From: Ligustrum vulgare
Taxonomy: Eukaryota > Streptophyta > Magnoliopsida > Lamiales > Oleaceae
Direction: 5' to 3'
DNA length: 64,000 nt
Assembly (NCBI GenBank): GCA_963555705.1
Contig: OY743168.1
Location: 25,593,128 to 25,657,127, forward strand
Shown one piece after another: positions 44,926 through 55,684 of this stretch. A program made the position numbers and the translations under genes. The first letter of the stretch is position 1. Each line of letters begins with the position of its first letter. The notes under the pieces were generated by a model that was given only the letters and a program-made list of their open reading frames with translations, searched no databases and had not been told where the DNA came from.

Positions 44926-45407
44926 GGATCATAAATGTTTCCCTCTTTTGTATTTTGCATGTATGACTCGTTTATGCTTTTTCAGGAGCAATAATAATAT
45001 CATTTCAGTATGTTTAGATGATAATTTTTACTTCTTCTGGAGTAAATATGTACTTCTTTTGGAATATATAAGTGCTCGTGCAAGAACTTTTCCAGACACT
45101 TATCATATAATATTCATCTCATAATACTGATGAGATTATTTTCACATTAGCTATGTCCATGCTATCATGTGATATTATCTTATCATACATCATCATTCTC
45201 TTTGTTGAATAATTTTCATCCACCCATTCAAATACAAATATTGGTAACTTCTGGTACCATTGGATAAAATATTTTTATCAACATTTACCAACTTTTTGGT
45301 AATGATAACTTCTGGTATCATTTGATGAAATATTATCTATCTTTAGTAGTGATAACTTCTGGTATCATTTAATAAAGTATTAAATAACAATATTGTATAT
45401 ATATTAA

Positions 45408-45720
45408 CAATAATAATACTGGGGTTATACCACCACGTATATATGTTGACAACAACCTTTATATACAATATTAATACTGGGGTTATACCACCACGTATAT
45501 ATGTTGACAACAACCTCCAATATGTTAGAATTAACCAACAATTGAGGTGTTTATATGTATTCAATTGATATACCGACCATATAGGCGGTGTCAACATAAT
45601 GAAATAATTAAACCAGCCATATAGGCGGTATCAACATAATGAAATAATTAAACCGACCATATAGGCGGTAACGTGATATGCTTAAAATTTGTAGAACCAA
45701 CCATATATGTGGTAACGTAA
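45408..45720 (+). repeat. tandem repeats in retrotransposon 5' region
   Basis: Two units of ATACTGGGGTTATACCACCA with TATATGTTGACAACAACCT (period about 62 bp) are followed by three or four units of CCATATAGGCGGTA with CAACATAATGAAATAATTAA. Confidence 0.85.
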
Positions 45721-46146
45721 TATCTAAGAGATATTTAAAATATTACCTTTCATAAGTAAGCGAGTCATATCTTCCAGTCAAGGTATTCATAATAGTCCAA
45801 TTCGTTACGGTGACACTGCCGTGGACATGTACTGGTGCCGGAGGACCGTCCCATCGCCGTAGTCATGGATCTGATCTCCGATTATCGTTTGAATATATGG
45901 TTTGGCGTGAATTTGCTTTGAAAGTTTCGGGTTACACAATTTCTCCAATTTTTCTATGGACTTGGAATTGATTTTCTAATCTCTTATGTATAAATGGTTT
46001 TCTAATACCAAAAACACTAGATTTGGAATATGAAACGTTGATTAATAATAATCTGGTTTCTGATACAGAGGTTCATCATTTAGATGCAACTGTAGAGCAT
46101 ACTCCCGTCGTATTACTCAATTGGCTAGAGACTCGTGCTGATAACG

Positions 46147-46380
46147 TGTTATAAAACTATCAAAATCTAAACAAGAATTAGAGAGGAAGAGATGGAGAGA
46201 ATAGAGAGGAGAATTCTCATTCCATTAGGTGTAGGAAATACAACAATGAATGCCTCTATTTATAGGAAGATAAAGTCATTCACAATAATTCTTTACAATA
46301 TTAATTAGGTGGAAGTTAGGTAAGAAATTAGGTAGAGATCTACAAAGGAATTTCTTAATAATTTCTAATAATTTATAACA
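46147..46380 (-). repeat. 5' LTR of the LOG-carrying element
   Basis: 234 bp, identical to 40236-40469. It is the promoter-bearing LTR for minus-strand transcription. Confidence 0.96.
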
Positions 46381-46385
46381 ATTAC
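46381..46385 (+). repeat. TSD ATTAC, right
   Basis: Partner of 40231-40235. Confidence 0.95.
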
Positions 46386-46442
46386 CATCAAAGTACATAT
46401 AATATATCATGATTGCCATATATATATATATATATATATATA

Positions 46443-46610
46443 ATTAACACAATATTTTCTAAGATTGTTTAATTCATCCATGCCAATAATTCAACCTTGA
46501 TGACGTCATGATGAAAGTATTTATATATATATTAACACAAAATTTTCTAAGATTGTTTAATTCATCTATGCCAATAATTCAACCTTGATGATGTCATGAT
46601 GAAAGTATTT
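46443..46610 (+). repeat. 88-bp tandem duplication with TGACGTCA
   Basis: The units at 46443-46530 and 46531-46610 follow a short (TA)n tract. The first holds the palindrome TGACGTCA (46501-46508), a perfect ACGT-core bZIP site; the second has TGATGTCA. Confidence 0.9.
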
Positions 46611-47459
46611 TTCAGCACGTCCAAAAGTCACTCCTTCATTAGAGACTAAATAAATAAAATCCACTAAAAAACCCACCCTAAATATTTCTATCTATTAAAT
46701 TCACACACTCAAATTTAATTTTGTGAAACCTAATCAGCAAATAATATGGTCTCCTTTTGTCCTCTTAATTTGTCCAATATGTAAGTATAACACAATGGAT
46801 TGTAAATGGTTTTGCCACTAAGTAATACAGGTATTTAAACTGCAGCATGATTTGTGCAATAAATTTTATAGCATTGAAGCTTCCACTTCTGCATAACAAT
46901 GTGCCTTTTCTCAAGTCCAATAGGCATTTTTCTTTATTTTAGAAGGCTTTCAACATAAAGTTTAAATTATTCATCATCTTTCGTTATATTACTTTTTTTA
47001 TTTTTTACTTTATTTTTTAAGGGAATTCCTAGCCACTACTCACTAGGTGCGCATTGAGTAAAGAGTGAATGGGAAAGATGAGAGCGCTTAGATGAAATGG
47101 TTGAAATTGAAGGGAAAATGTGTATATTAGTATCGTTATTAAAACTTGTCAAATTCTTTTTAATTAATTCGAACAAAACATTTAAATGATTATAAACTTG
47201 TTACATCAATGCTTCTCAAGCTAATGAACGAACTTTTAGAAGGTAGAATTACTAAATATAGACCATTGGCGGCACATTTAGTATATTGAACTGGGCATGA
47301 TTAAGTAATCATAAAGGAGATAAATTTTTATTTTATATCGGAGTGGAGTTATTCAGTAGGATCTTAAATTTTTTTTTAAAAAATGCTATTTTATAAAGTG
47401 GTTTAACAATTTACAATTGAAGAACCAGTCCCCAGATGCACCCCACCTGGCATATTGAA
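46611..47459. other. intergenic DNA
   Basis: No frame or recognised repeat. It is the far downstream side of the bZIP gene. Confidence 0.4.
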
Positions 47460-47850
47460 TAAGAAATACGTCTTAAGGGATAAAATTTCACATCGAATAA
47501 ATATAAAAATATAGATCAATTTATAAGAGTTTGTGTTACTCCTCTTAATAAGATTGACCTTTTAAGATGAACCCTCAAATCTTATTATGGTATCGAAGCC
47601 CATTAAGCTCTAATGAGCAATTCGATCTGATTAAAACTCAAAAAATGAGTACATAAATTTCAAGATTGATCTGCTCAAACGAGCCACCATCTTGAGGGGA
47701 CATGTTAAGGAATAAAATTTCATATCAAATATAGATGAAAACATAGACAAATTTATAAGAGTTTGAACTACTCATCTCTTACTCATCTCTTAATAAGATT
47801 GACCTTTTAAGATGGACCCTTAAATTTTAAAATGGACCCCCAAATCTTAA
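47460..47850 (+). repeat. two copies of a GGGATAAAATTTCACATC repeat
   Basis: Units at about 47476-47600 and 47705-47850 share GGATAAAATTTCACATC, TTTATAAGAGTTTG and AAGATTGACCTTTTAAGATG wording. Dispersed plant repeat, non-coding. Confidence 0.65.
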
Positions 47851-47953
47851 CAAGACGGACAAAACCTTCATTTGGTACTAAAACATATTCAAAATCTAAT
47901 AAAATTTGAATATATACAAGCGGTGATGACAAATAAAATTCATCATTCAAAAT

Positions 47954-48442
47954 TCAAATCATGAACATCAGATCAGTACATGAAGATATCAGGAGAGGAC
48001 ATGATTGGCATGGATTCAAGAAATCTTCCTCATTAATGATCATCTGCTCATTATAACCATAAATGTTGTCATTTTCATCAAATTCAGCAACAGCACTTTC
48101 TGTGCAGTTGATGAAGTTGATTATATCATTGAGAGCCTGTAATCTGTTGCTCAATTCATCCATCTGAGCGCTTAAAACTGAGTTTTCAGCCTCAATATTC
48201 AAGTATAGCTGAGTAACAATATTCATGTTGGCCAGCAAATTGAAATTTTGAGTCCTCAGTTGACTCACTTGTGCCATCAGATCATCCATTTGCTTCTGCT
48301 TCCTCATGCGTGATCTACGTGCTGATTCACGATTCGAAATCATTCTTTTGCGTTTCCTTTGGTCCATTATATGCTGCAAATTGTCTTCAGAAGAGTTCTT
48401 AATCGAGATTGATCCTGAAGGAGTTAAACTTGGAGAAGCCAT
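47954..48442 (-). CDS. group S1 bZIP transcription factor with altered C-terminus
   Basis: 162 codons, one exon, as usual for the S1 group (bZIP1/2/11/44/53 type). These nuclear proteins bind ACGT-core sites, heterodimerise with group C bZIPs and regulate metabolism under low energy. The basic region spans residues 27-50 (RKRKRMISNRESARRSRMRKQK) with the invariant N-x7-R. Zipper heptads fall at L55, L62, L69, V76, I83, L90, L97 and L104, long as in this group. The leader carries the conserved peptide uORF. After FLNP (141-144) the protein departs from the family. The usual ending resembling QPIMASSDxxMY is present as PIMSSPDIFMY plus stop, but in another frame (47973-48008), so an indel has replaced it with about 18 novel residues. 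The DNA-binding and dimerisation parts are intact, so it is probably functional. Confidence 0.95.
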   Translation of the reverse strand: MASPSLTPSGSISIKNSSEDNLQHIMDQRKRKRMISNRESARRSRMRKQKQMDDLMAQVSQLRTQNFNLLANMNIVTQLYLNIEAENSVLSAQMDELSNRLQALNDIINFINCTESAVAEFDENDNIYGYNEQMIINEEDFLNPCQSCPLLISSCTDLMFMI

Positions 48443-48569
48443 AATATCTACTCAAATAATATTACTTTAATTTATATGGGTATTTAGCAAGATAAAATAA
48501 GAAAAATAAGTGGATTAGTATTTGATTATAATTAATATAAATTATAAGCTAATTAACTATCTATACTTT

Positions 48570-48695
48570 TCATGAGAAAACATAAAACCAGTAGAGGAAG
48601 GCAACAGAAAAAGATTGAACCAAGTGTGAACGACGACGAAGGGACGAGTTAACGGTAAATCCAGAAAGGAGGATTTCACTAAGTACAGGCGACAT
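48570..48695 (-). promoter_or_regulatory. conserved peptide uORF (sucrose-control uORF) of S1 bZIP
   Basis: A 41-codon ATG-to-TGA frame in the leader, ending 127 bases before the main ATG. Its C-terminal part reads SHLVQSFSVAFLYWFY then VFS. This matches the nascent peptide of S1-group bZIP leaders that stalls ribosomes when sucrose is high and lowers translation of the main frame. Start, length and C-terminal spacing all match the known type. The upstream half (MSPVLSEILLSGFTV) also fits. The family assignment is established knowledge; regulation in this plant is inferred. Confidence 0.93.
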
Positions 48696-48848
48696 GGAGT
48701 GCAAAAACTAATAAACACTTCCACATCAACGTTTCAAAATAATATATTTTCACTGAATTTATGAAAAAGGAGGAAAAGGGATAATTAACACAGAATTATG
48801 CAATGAAGAAAGGAGAACGAAGAGGCTTTTGATGGTATTGGACATGCA

Positions 48849-48855
48849 ATTTATA
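48849..48855 (-). promoter_or_regulatory. TATA box of the bZIP gene
   Basis: TATAAAT on the minus strand, about 150 bases upstream of the uORF start and 400 upstream of the main ATG. This gives room for the long leader typical of S1 bZIP mRNAs. A pyrimidine-rich CTCTTCGTTCTCC follows about 30 bases downstream, a likely start region. Confidence 0.5.
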
Positions 48856-48899
48856 GACACAAACAGTTATTGAAAGGATTAAAAACTATAAAATATTAG

Positions 48900-49199
48900 C
48901 AATCATAAATATTAAAAAATTGCAAATGGTTAGTAATATTCTCAATTATTTATCTGTATTACATAAATTAATTGTACTTATTAAGTGAAGCAGGTAGATT
49001 GTGAGAGCCAGAAGACGTAGACGGTGTGATATTTAATATTGGAATTGGAATATTCATCATACATAACATTAATAGTCTTGAACTTTTGTTCCATTAGTGA
49101 ATAATTGCTCAATGTTTAATGTACGTGTCTAGAATTTATTAATAAATTTTGTGGGTAACATCCTGAAATTAAAGTTCCATGATGTATGTATGATACCAA
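48900..49199. other. upstream region of bZIP gene
   Basis: AT-rich. No clear ACGT-core promoter element was identified. Confidence 0.3.
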
Positions 49200-49224
49200 C
49201 GTAATTGATGGTAAAAAAAATTCG

Positions 49225-49520
49225 ATGGACCTGATATCTGTGGGAACCCGATCCCATAAGAGGTGACCCACATCGAAAATTTCGAGTCTGCGGGGTGGGT
49301 TCACCGCCCCGAATCCGTACCACAACCCAAAAAAATTTATTTTTCCCCCATTTTTTCCTATTAAAAAAAAGTAAAAAATTAATTAAAAATATAAATATGG
49401 CAATAAATGGATCGAAAGAGTCGCCCTGACCAGCCCCGACTCAGACCCGAACCTGCAGGGAACTCACGGGTCCGAGGTGGGGCATGCCCGACCAGCCCCC
49501 GAACCCGACCTGTAACGCTA
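49225..49520 (-). repeat. GC-rich dispersed repeat fragment
   Basis: Two GC-rich patches (49240-49330 and 49420-49515) full of CCCGACC, CGAACC and CGGGGTGGG words are separated by an A/T tract. They resemble the short GGGTCGGG-type sequence repeat common in plant transposons. The short frames on the minus strand do not match a family. Confidence 0.4.
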
Positions 49521-50091
49521 CAAAAGTCTAAATTTCGTTCAAATAGTCATTTTCAATAAATGTTAAATACGTAATATTTTTTTTTCTAAAACAATGACAA
49601 CTAGAAAATAAGATGTGGAAGCGTAATTTAGTGAAATAATTTGAGTTCAATATCAAACATAATGAACGATTCGTCAAACTTTCAAAATAATAAGATTCGA
49701 AATTAATTTGACAAAATAGAAAATAGTTGCTAAAATAATATATTTTAGAAATAGAACGCGGAAGCATCACTTATTGAAATAGTTTACTTAAATCAAATTG
49801 TCACTATCAAACATAATAATAAGTAAAATGCCAAAATTTGTGAAATAATAAATTTTGAAGTTAAATTAACGAATGGAAGTCAACAATTAAAATACTAATT
49901 TTCTAAAATTTATTAATTGAAATAATCTATCATTTTATTCAAAGATTTCCTCGCTCTTTATCATGCATCGCCGAACTCCTTAACCTGAAAGAGTGTAAAT
50001 ATTGGGGGTGAATGAATTACACTCAGTGGGGAACAGCAATCAGTCCAAGTTAAATCTAAACATGCAAATCCAATTATGAGTATCATACTAA
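49521..50091. repeat. degenerate AT-rich tandem repeat
   Basis: Units of about 140-150 bp share TATCAAACATAAT and TTAGTGAAATAATTT-like wording (near 49620, 49750, 49830). The tail at 49945-50035 contains TATTGGGGGTGAATG and CTCAGTGGGGAA, phrases common in plant LTR sequences. Confidence 0.4.
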
Positions 50092-50225
50092 CTAGTATTT
50101 ACCCCATACGATGCACGGGAAGAAACGTCTGGATAAAGATATTTTATATGAAATTAAATGAATCCTTAGACGAAACAAATAACATTCGCGAATAACTGAT
50201 AAGATCATCATTTATTAGTTTCATA
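50092..50225 (-). mobile_element. Helitron 3' terminus
   Basis: On the minus strand the DNA between the helicase stop and 50092 ends with CCCGTGCATCGTATGGGG, a stem-loop with slightly decayed arms. TAAATA and CTAG follow, with T as the next genomic base. Hairpin, CTRR end and insertion before T are the three Helitron hallmarks. Confidence 0.8.
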
Positions 50226-50369
50226 TTACTGCAAATTCTGGAATACTTCTTTATAAACTACATTGTTTGTTGAATTTGTTGGTCTTTCATTCTTATTACA
50301 AATCAACATCTTTAATCCAGAATGATTTGTCACCTTATAAATAGCAACATAAAGTTGTCCATATGTAAA
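50226..50369 (-). pseudogene. Helitron helicase, last 47 codons
   Basis: The minus-strand frame reads FTYGQLYVAIYKVTNHSGLK, then LICNKN, then NVVYKEVFQNLQ and stop. This is the characteristic end of the Pif1-type helicase domain of plant RepHel proteins (GQLYVALSRV block, then NVVYKEVF). The Arg of the SRV motif is replaced here (YKV), and upstream the frame soon fails, so it is a remnant. Its distance to the hairpin and CTAG end is as in intact Helitrons. The 5' end was not located. Confidence 0.85.
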
Positions 50370-50854
50370 CCCTGACCTTCTAAGAAGAAGTCACCCATGC
50401 GAGAGTGATTTTTTTTGACTCTTATTGGTTTATAATATTAGTAAGTTTTACCACCGCATCACAAATCTTGAATGATTGAATGTGATTAAACTAAAAAATT
50501 GCTAGAAATCTTTGTGGATCAAAGATGCATCGTTGAACTCGTCAAAAAGATAAGATCTAGTATTCTTAGTCCTAAATTATTTTTTCATTTCTATATTGTT
50601 TACGAAGTTTTTTTTACATTTTTATTGTTCTATTTTTTTTGGGGTCAGAAACCAAGATCTATATTCTTCGACTCAAAACTTAGCTGATCTTGTCTTGAAG
50701 AAAATAACAGTCTCTTTTTATTTTTTATTAAAATAATTTAGGATTCTCCTATTCATTTGGTCTATAATATTAATATGACTTTAAATTGTATTTTTTTTAA
50801 TTTAACTTAGTGTGAATGTAAAGATCAATCAATTTCCAAAGATTAGAAAAAGAG
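50370..50854. other. decayed Helitron interior or intergenic DNA
   Basis: Very AT-rich. It presumably continues the Helitron coding region upstream of the fragment, but no further helicase motif could be read. Confidence 0.3.
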
Positions 50855-51372
50855 CTTCTTGTAATTGTATTTATCAAAACCGTGCGATGACCAAACGGAA
50901 CGTCAATGCAGAATGGAGTTGCAAACATATCACACCGAAAAAGGTAATATATTCCTCAAAACTCAAATATTTTTCGTACATAAACCCACTAGTTCAATTA
51001 AAATGTTTTGTTGACTACATAACTAAGTATAATATTTGATAAAAATATGCACGAACAATTGAAGTAGTATTTATTTGGATTTTTTTAAGCTGCTTGAAAC
51101 TTAACAGCCTATCATTCTTGTAAATGTATTATTCAAAACCGTGCGATGATCAAGTAGAACGTCAACGCAGAACATAGAGGTAATCACATCAAACCGAGAG
51201 AGCTAATCCACCCTCAAAACTCAATTTTTTGTATATAAAACTGTCCATTAATAAAATATTTTGTGCCTAAATAAGTAAGTTTAATATTTGAGAAAAAATC
51301 GCATGATGTAATTGAAAGTAGTATTTCTTTGGATTTTTCTTTTCTTTGCTTATATGAATTGCATAATTCCAC
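50855..51372 (+). repeat. 259-bp tandem duplication, diverged
   Basis: Both units contain TCAAAACCGTGCGATGA, GAACGTCAA, CTCAAAACTCAA, TAATATTTGA and GTAGTATTT. Offset 259 bp. Confidence 0.85.
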
Positions 51373-51915
51373 TTAGAAATAGAATTATGGTTTTATGAAC
51401 TATAATCATAATTATAAGAACATGTATAAATGAAGTTCCAAAACACAAATAGTGAAACTTATAGAACATTTATCATAATTAATTATATTATTATACATAA
51501 AATCTATACAATAAAAGCACAGGAAGGCATAAATGAAGTTCCCATATCCTATCTTCATGCATAAAATAAATTTTAATTAAAATACTAAACTCACATAAAT
51601 TAAAGCAATGGTTTGAACACTATTGTTGTGACACAGTTAGTACTATATGTTTGTATAAATGAGTGAACTTTAAATAGGGTTTAGAGTTAAATTTCGAAAA
51701 TGTTAAAACCATTAGAAGAATGAAAATCAATAATTACTATTTAATTATGACAGAAACAAATAGATTTAATTATAAAAAATTAATTATGATAGGAACAAAT
51801 TGATTTTGAAAATAACAGCAAGAAAAAAATATAGAAAATCGAATCTTGAGGCAAATTATTGGACAGGAATAGAAGATTAGTTTGAACACATTAATTACAA
51901 CAGACCAATAAAAAA
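51373..51915. other. AT-rich DNA without recognised features
   Basis: No supported frame. It abuts the putative left end of the Mutator-like element. Confidence 0.4.
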
Positions 51916-52526
51916 GGGGTCAAACACACAATTACCCTACTTTTGGGCTTATAACTTAAACATATTGCACGGCCTGATACTACTTAATTATACCCGTTTA
52001 ACATCCTAAAAACTTAAATAAACGTTCTGTGAAAAAAACGCAATAATACGTACATCACAAGCGAGTTTACCTACTGCAACCAAAATTTTGCCTCTGCCTT
52101 TATCAAAACGAGCGTCTTCTCCGCGATTTTTTCAGCCATCCTTCAGATGCTTGTGAGCATTCATGACGACAATGAGCTTCCATGAAGATTTTCGGCAACA
52201 ATGTGCTCTCATGAAGATTCCGACGGTGTGCTCCTGACAATTGTGAGCTTTTGTGAAGATTTAGATACAATTTGAATTAAAATCCTTTCAAATAGGTATT
52301 TTCTTCCAATTTCTTAGATCTAGGTTTTAATAACCTCCTGCTGATTTTTGCAAGTCTGAGTATCATTTTTAATAATTTCAATTTCAAGATTTTTTAATTG
52401 GCGTTTCCAGTGAATTTTCTAACATTTGAATTATGAAATATTGATACACATCGGTTTGAACGTTTTGAAAATATGATTTGATTGACTCAATATGCACATG
52501 ATGATATATATTATCCTGCGTTCAAT

Positions 52527-52850
52527 TCAGAGTTATCAGACATTGATACCTTACTGCAACTGGCATGAAAACTATGATTTTTTTTAATTTTTTTTTTCAT
52601 TTGTAAGCTTGAATCATGAAGTATCAGCTTATGATATAATAGTTTCAGGTTAATTATTCATTACTGAACTTTATGATTGAGGTATCATACAGTGATACGA
52701 GAAGTATTAGACATTGATACCTTATTGCAACTGATATGAAAACTATGAATTTTTTATTCATTTCTAAGCTCCAATCATGAAGTATCAGCTTATGATATAA
52801 TAGTTTCGAACATTATGATTGAGCTGTCATACATTGATACATTAATGCAA
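52527..52850 (+). repeat. 171-bp tandem duplication upstream of transposase
   Basis: Two units with ACATTGATACCTTA, GAAGTATCAGCTTATGATAT and TGCAACTG. The words GTATCA/TGATAC in it are the same as those of the central array. Confidence 0.85.
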
Positions 52851-52898
52851 AATCACTTTTGAGTTGTTGTGAGCTATTGTTCATTGATTCCTTACTTT

Positions 52899-55391
52899 TT
52901 TATCAATTCAGATATGGAATCAACTCTAGTTCTCTTACATTATGGTGAAAAGTGGACAGAAGACAAAGAATATATAGACTACGAAATTGTTGGAATAACA
53001 GTGACATTTGGATGCACTTATACTGGATTTATAGACACTATATATTCAGCACTGGAGTTGGATAGGACAAGAGTAAACATAACTATTCACATCTGAAACT
53101 TCCCAGAAAATCCAACCACTTTCTGCTAATATGCAAGTTGAGGGCAGCAAGCTAATGGACTGTGCTGAAATTGAAAGTACAATCACACAATCTGAAAAAC
53201 CAATTGAAGGAATTGCTTTGGAAGTGTATGAGAAAATACCACAGTTTGAAGACGAATATAGTGACGTACAAGATAATGTGACTTATGATGGAAGTATTGA
53301 CACAATAATGAACAATCAAAATTTCCAAGATAAGGAGCCGTTGAAGACATGTATCGCGAATTATGCAATGCGTAACATGTTCCAATACAAGGTAAAAAGA
53401 TCAGATAATAAGGAGTATGTCTTGGTATGTGTAGTTCATAGTTGCCAATGGACTTTGAGGGCTTCAAAGGTTGGAAAAACCAATACCTTCAAAATACGCT
53501 ACATAAGAAATGATCACACATGCTCATTGAATGTTGCGTTGGGTGATCATAGACAAGCATCAAGTTCAACAGTAGCAAATTGTATTAAACACAATCTTGC
53601 GTTTCTAAACACAAACTACACCCCAAGAGATATAAGAAAACATATGCAAAATGAGTATGGAATGACGATGAGCTCTGATAAAGCATGGAGAGCCAGAGAA
53701 AGAGCATATGTATTGTTGAAAGGACATCCTGGAGAATCATATCAAAGACTTCCAACATACTTACACATGTTACAAGTAGCAAATCTTGGAACTACAACAA
53801 GTATGGAAATAGATTCAAACAACAAATTCAAGTATTTGTTCATGGCCTTGAGGGTGTTAATTGAAAGTTGGGAATACTGTAGACCAGTTATAGTGGTTGA
53901 CGGGACATAGCTAGAAGGAGCTTACGGTGGCACGTTATTCACAGCGTGCACTCAAGATGCCAACAACAGCATTTTTGTGCTTGGTTTTGGGATTGGTGAT
54001 AATGAAAATAATGATTTTTGGGAATGGTTCTTGAGTAGGATAAAGGAAACATTCGGTATCCATCAAGGTTTATGTATTGTCTCGGATAGGCATCCTAGCA
54101 TTGATGCAGCAGTGGAGAAATTGTATCCAAATGTGATGCATGGTGCTTGTTCATTCCATTTACTAAAAAACTTAAAGACTACATTTCCAAAAAATTCAAA
54201 GGATTTAGTGCAATCACTCAATGCAGCTGCAAGAGCTTACACCAAACATGAATTTGATTATCACGTGTCACAGCTTGACAAAATAAACAAGGAAATTCGT
54301 GGGTACCAGGTAAGATTTCGCTTATTTAGTTAGTTTCATCTTATGAAACTTATAAAGAATATCTTATGCTGATTAATTTATTTTCATTTTGTACAAGAAA
54401 AAGTAGGGTATAAGCATTGGACAAGGTCACACATGACAACTAATCGATACTCAATCATGACATCAAACATTGTGGAGTCAGTGAATTCATCAACAAGGAC
54501 TGCCAAAAAGGAACATGTAGAAACTTTATTGGAATGTTTAAGATACATGTTACAGTGTTGATTTTCAAAAAATCGAGATAAGGCAATGGGTACATTCAAC
54601 TTTGGCAACTAACCGGGAAAAATTGTTGCGAGATAAATTTAATGAATCAAGAAGGATGAAGGTAAGGTTTTAAATAGTAGTAAAATTTATCTGGCATGAG
54701 TATGAAAATTTAGCAGGAAGTATCATGCGTTGAAACTTCTGTGATTTCTATTGATACTTCATTTTTTCTACACAACATGTTGATACTCCATTTTGTCTAA
54801 AAGAGCGTCTCATATAATTATATTATATTTTTTCAAATTTGCATCGATATCCCATTGTTTCGCTGGAGAGTATCATGCATTGATACTTTTGTGAATTCAT
54901 TTTTTTTATTATGCTGACAACTTATGTGATTCCTAATTTAATCACAGGTAATTCCTTCTACACCAGTGCTTTTTCAAGTTGATAGCAAAGACAGTACTCA
55001 ATCAAACATTGTGAACATCCAAGAAAGGACATGCACTTTTAATAGGTTTCAAATTGATGAAATGCCATGTGCACATGCTGTAGCAATAATTGCAAGTAAA
55101 AACTTTAACCCCTATGATTATTGCTCAAGATACTACACAAAGATATATCATGTCCAAACATACAACGGTACAGTTTTTCCTCTAGGGGATCGTACAAATT
55201 GGATTGTTCCTGAAGATATCAAGTTAAGAAACGTATTGCCTCCTATTCTAAGGAGACAACCAGGTAGACCTAAAGAAAAACGATATAGATCAAAAGGAGA
55301 ATCGAAAGCAGCAAGAAAATGTGGAAGGTGCAAAGAGTATGGATATACACAAAATGTATGCAAAAGATCAGAGCCGTTGCCCCCAAAGTAA
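52899..55391 (+). pseudogene. mudrA (MURA) transposase remnant
   Basis: The exon-like segment 52914-53094 holds the N-terminal PB1-like region and ends in a stop. 53131-53910 has the Mutator DNA-binding domain (FQDKEPLKTCIANYAMRN, KRSDNKEYVLVC, WTLRASKVG) and the start of the catalytic domain with VIVVDGT. A TAG stop (53908-53910) sits right after the first catalytic Asp block. 53911-54333 continues in frame with GGTLFTACTQDANNS, IVSDRHPSID (second catalytic Asp) and CSFHLLKN. 54396-54660 has the RYSIMTSNIVESVNS block but is broken by a stop and frameshift. 54966-55391 carries the SWIM zinc finger (CTFNRFQIDEMPCAHAVA) and a basic C-terminal CGRCKEYGYTQNVC knuckle. Introns lie near 54310-54395 and 54663-54950. 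The domain set is complete but untranslatable. Confidence 0.9.
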
Positions 55392-55684
55392 AAAAAAAAA
55401 AAAAGACAACAAACTGAAATTTGTTGCTACATAGATTCATGCTATGAAATTTATACCTTCTATTAGTCTCATTTTAACTTTAAAATCAATTTTTTGCACG
55501 ATAACCATTACTTTCTATGAATTCTGTTAATTTGTTCCAATAAAACATGAGTTCCTAGTTATGAAATTTCTCATATTCAGAATATTTTTCAATTGTGTTG
55601 GACTTTTGTTATCCTTCACCTTTAGTTTGTCGTGCCTTTAACTTATAGAATAACATTCATATTTGACGTCAAAAATTGAAAAAC
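55392..55684. other. 3' side of transposase gene
   Basis: An A15 run follows the stop. AT-rich, no frame. Confidence 0.4.

Larger units (their letters stand above)
40236..46380 (-). mobile_element. young non-autonomous LTR retrotransposon carrying antisense LOG-like gene
   Basis: Two 234-bp LTRs, identical in my reading, have perfect TGTTATAAA/TTTATAACA ends and TSD ATTAC. On the minus strand AAGGGGGAG (polypurine tract) directly precedes the LTR at 40469, and CGTTATCAGCACGAG (candidate primer-binding site) directly follows the LTR at 46147, so RNA synthesis runs leftward. A TATAAATAG box lies in each LTR on that strand. No gag, protease, RT or integrase frame exists in either strand. The 5.68-kb interior is built of short tandem repeats plus two plus-strand frames: an unknown protein (43245-43790) and a LOG-like protein (44052-44705). 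The element must have been mobilised by another element's enzymes. Confidence 0.93.

Noticed and set aside
45343..45597. 84-codon minus-strand frame in the LOG-carrying element
   Set aside because: Falls on tandem repeats (TATATGTTGACAACAACCT) and has no retroelement domain.
46501..46508. TGACGTCA as autoregulatory bZIP site
   Set aside because: It lies in a tandem duplication 1.4 kb downstream of the bZIP gene's stop, not in its promoter; one palindrome is weak evidence.
53152..53467. Minus-strand frames under the transposase
   Set aside because: Shadows of the mudrA coding sequence.
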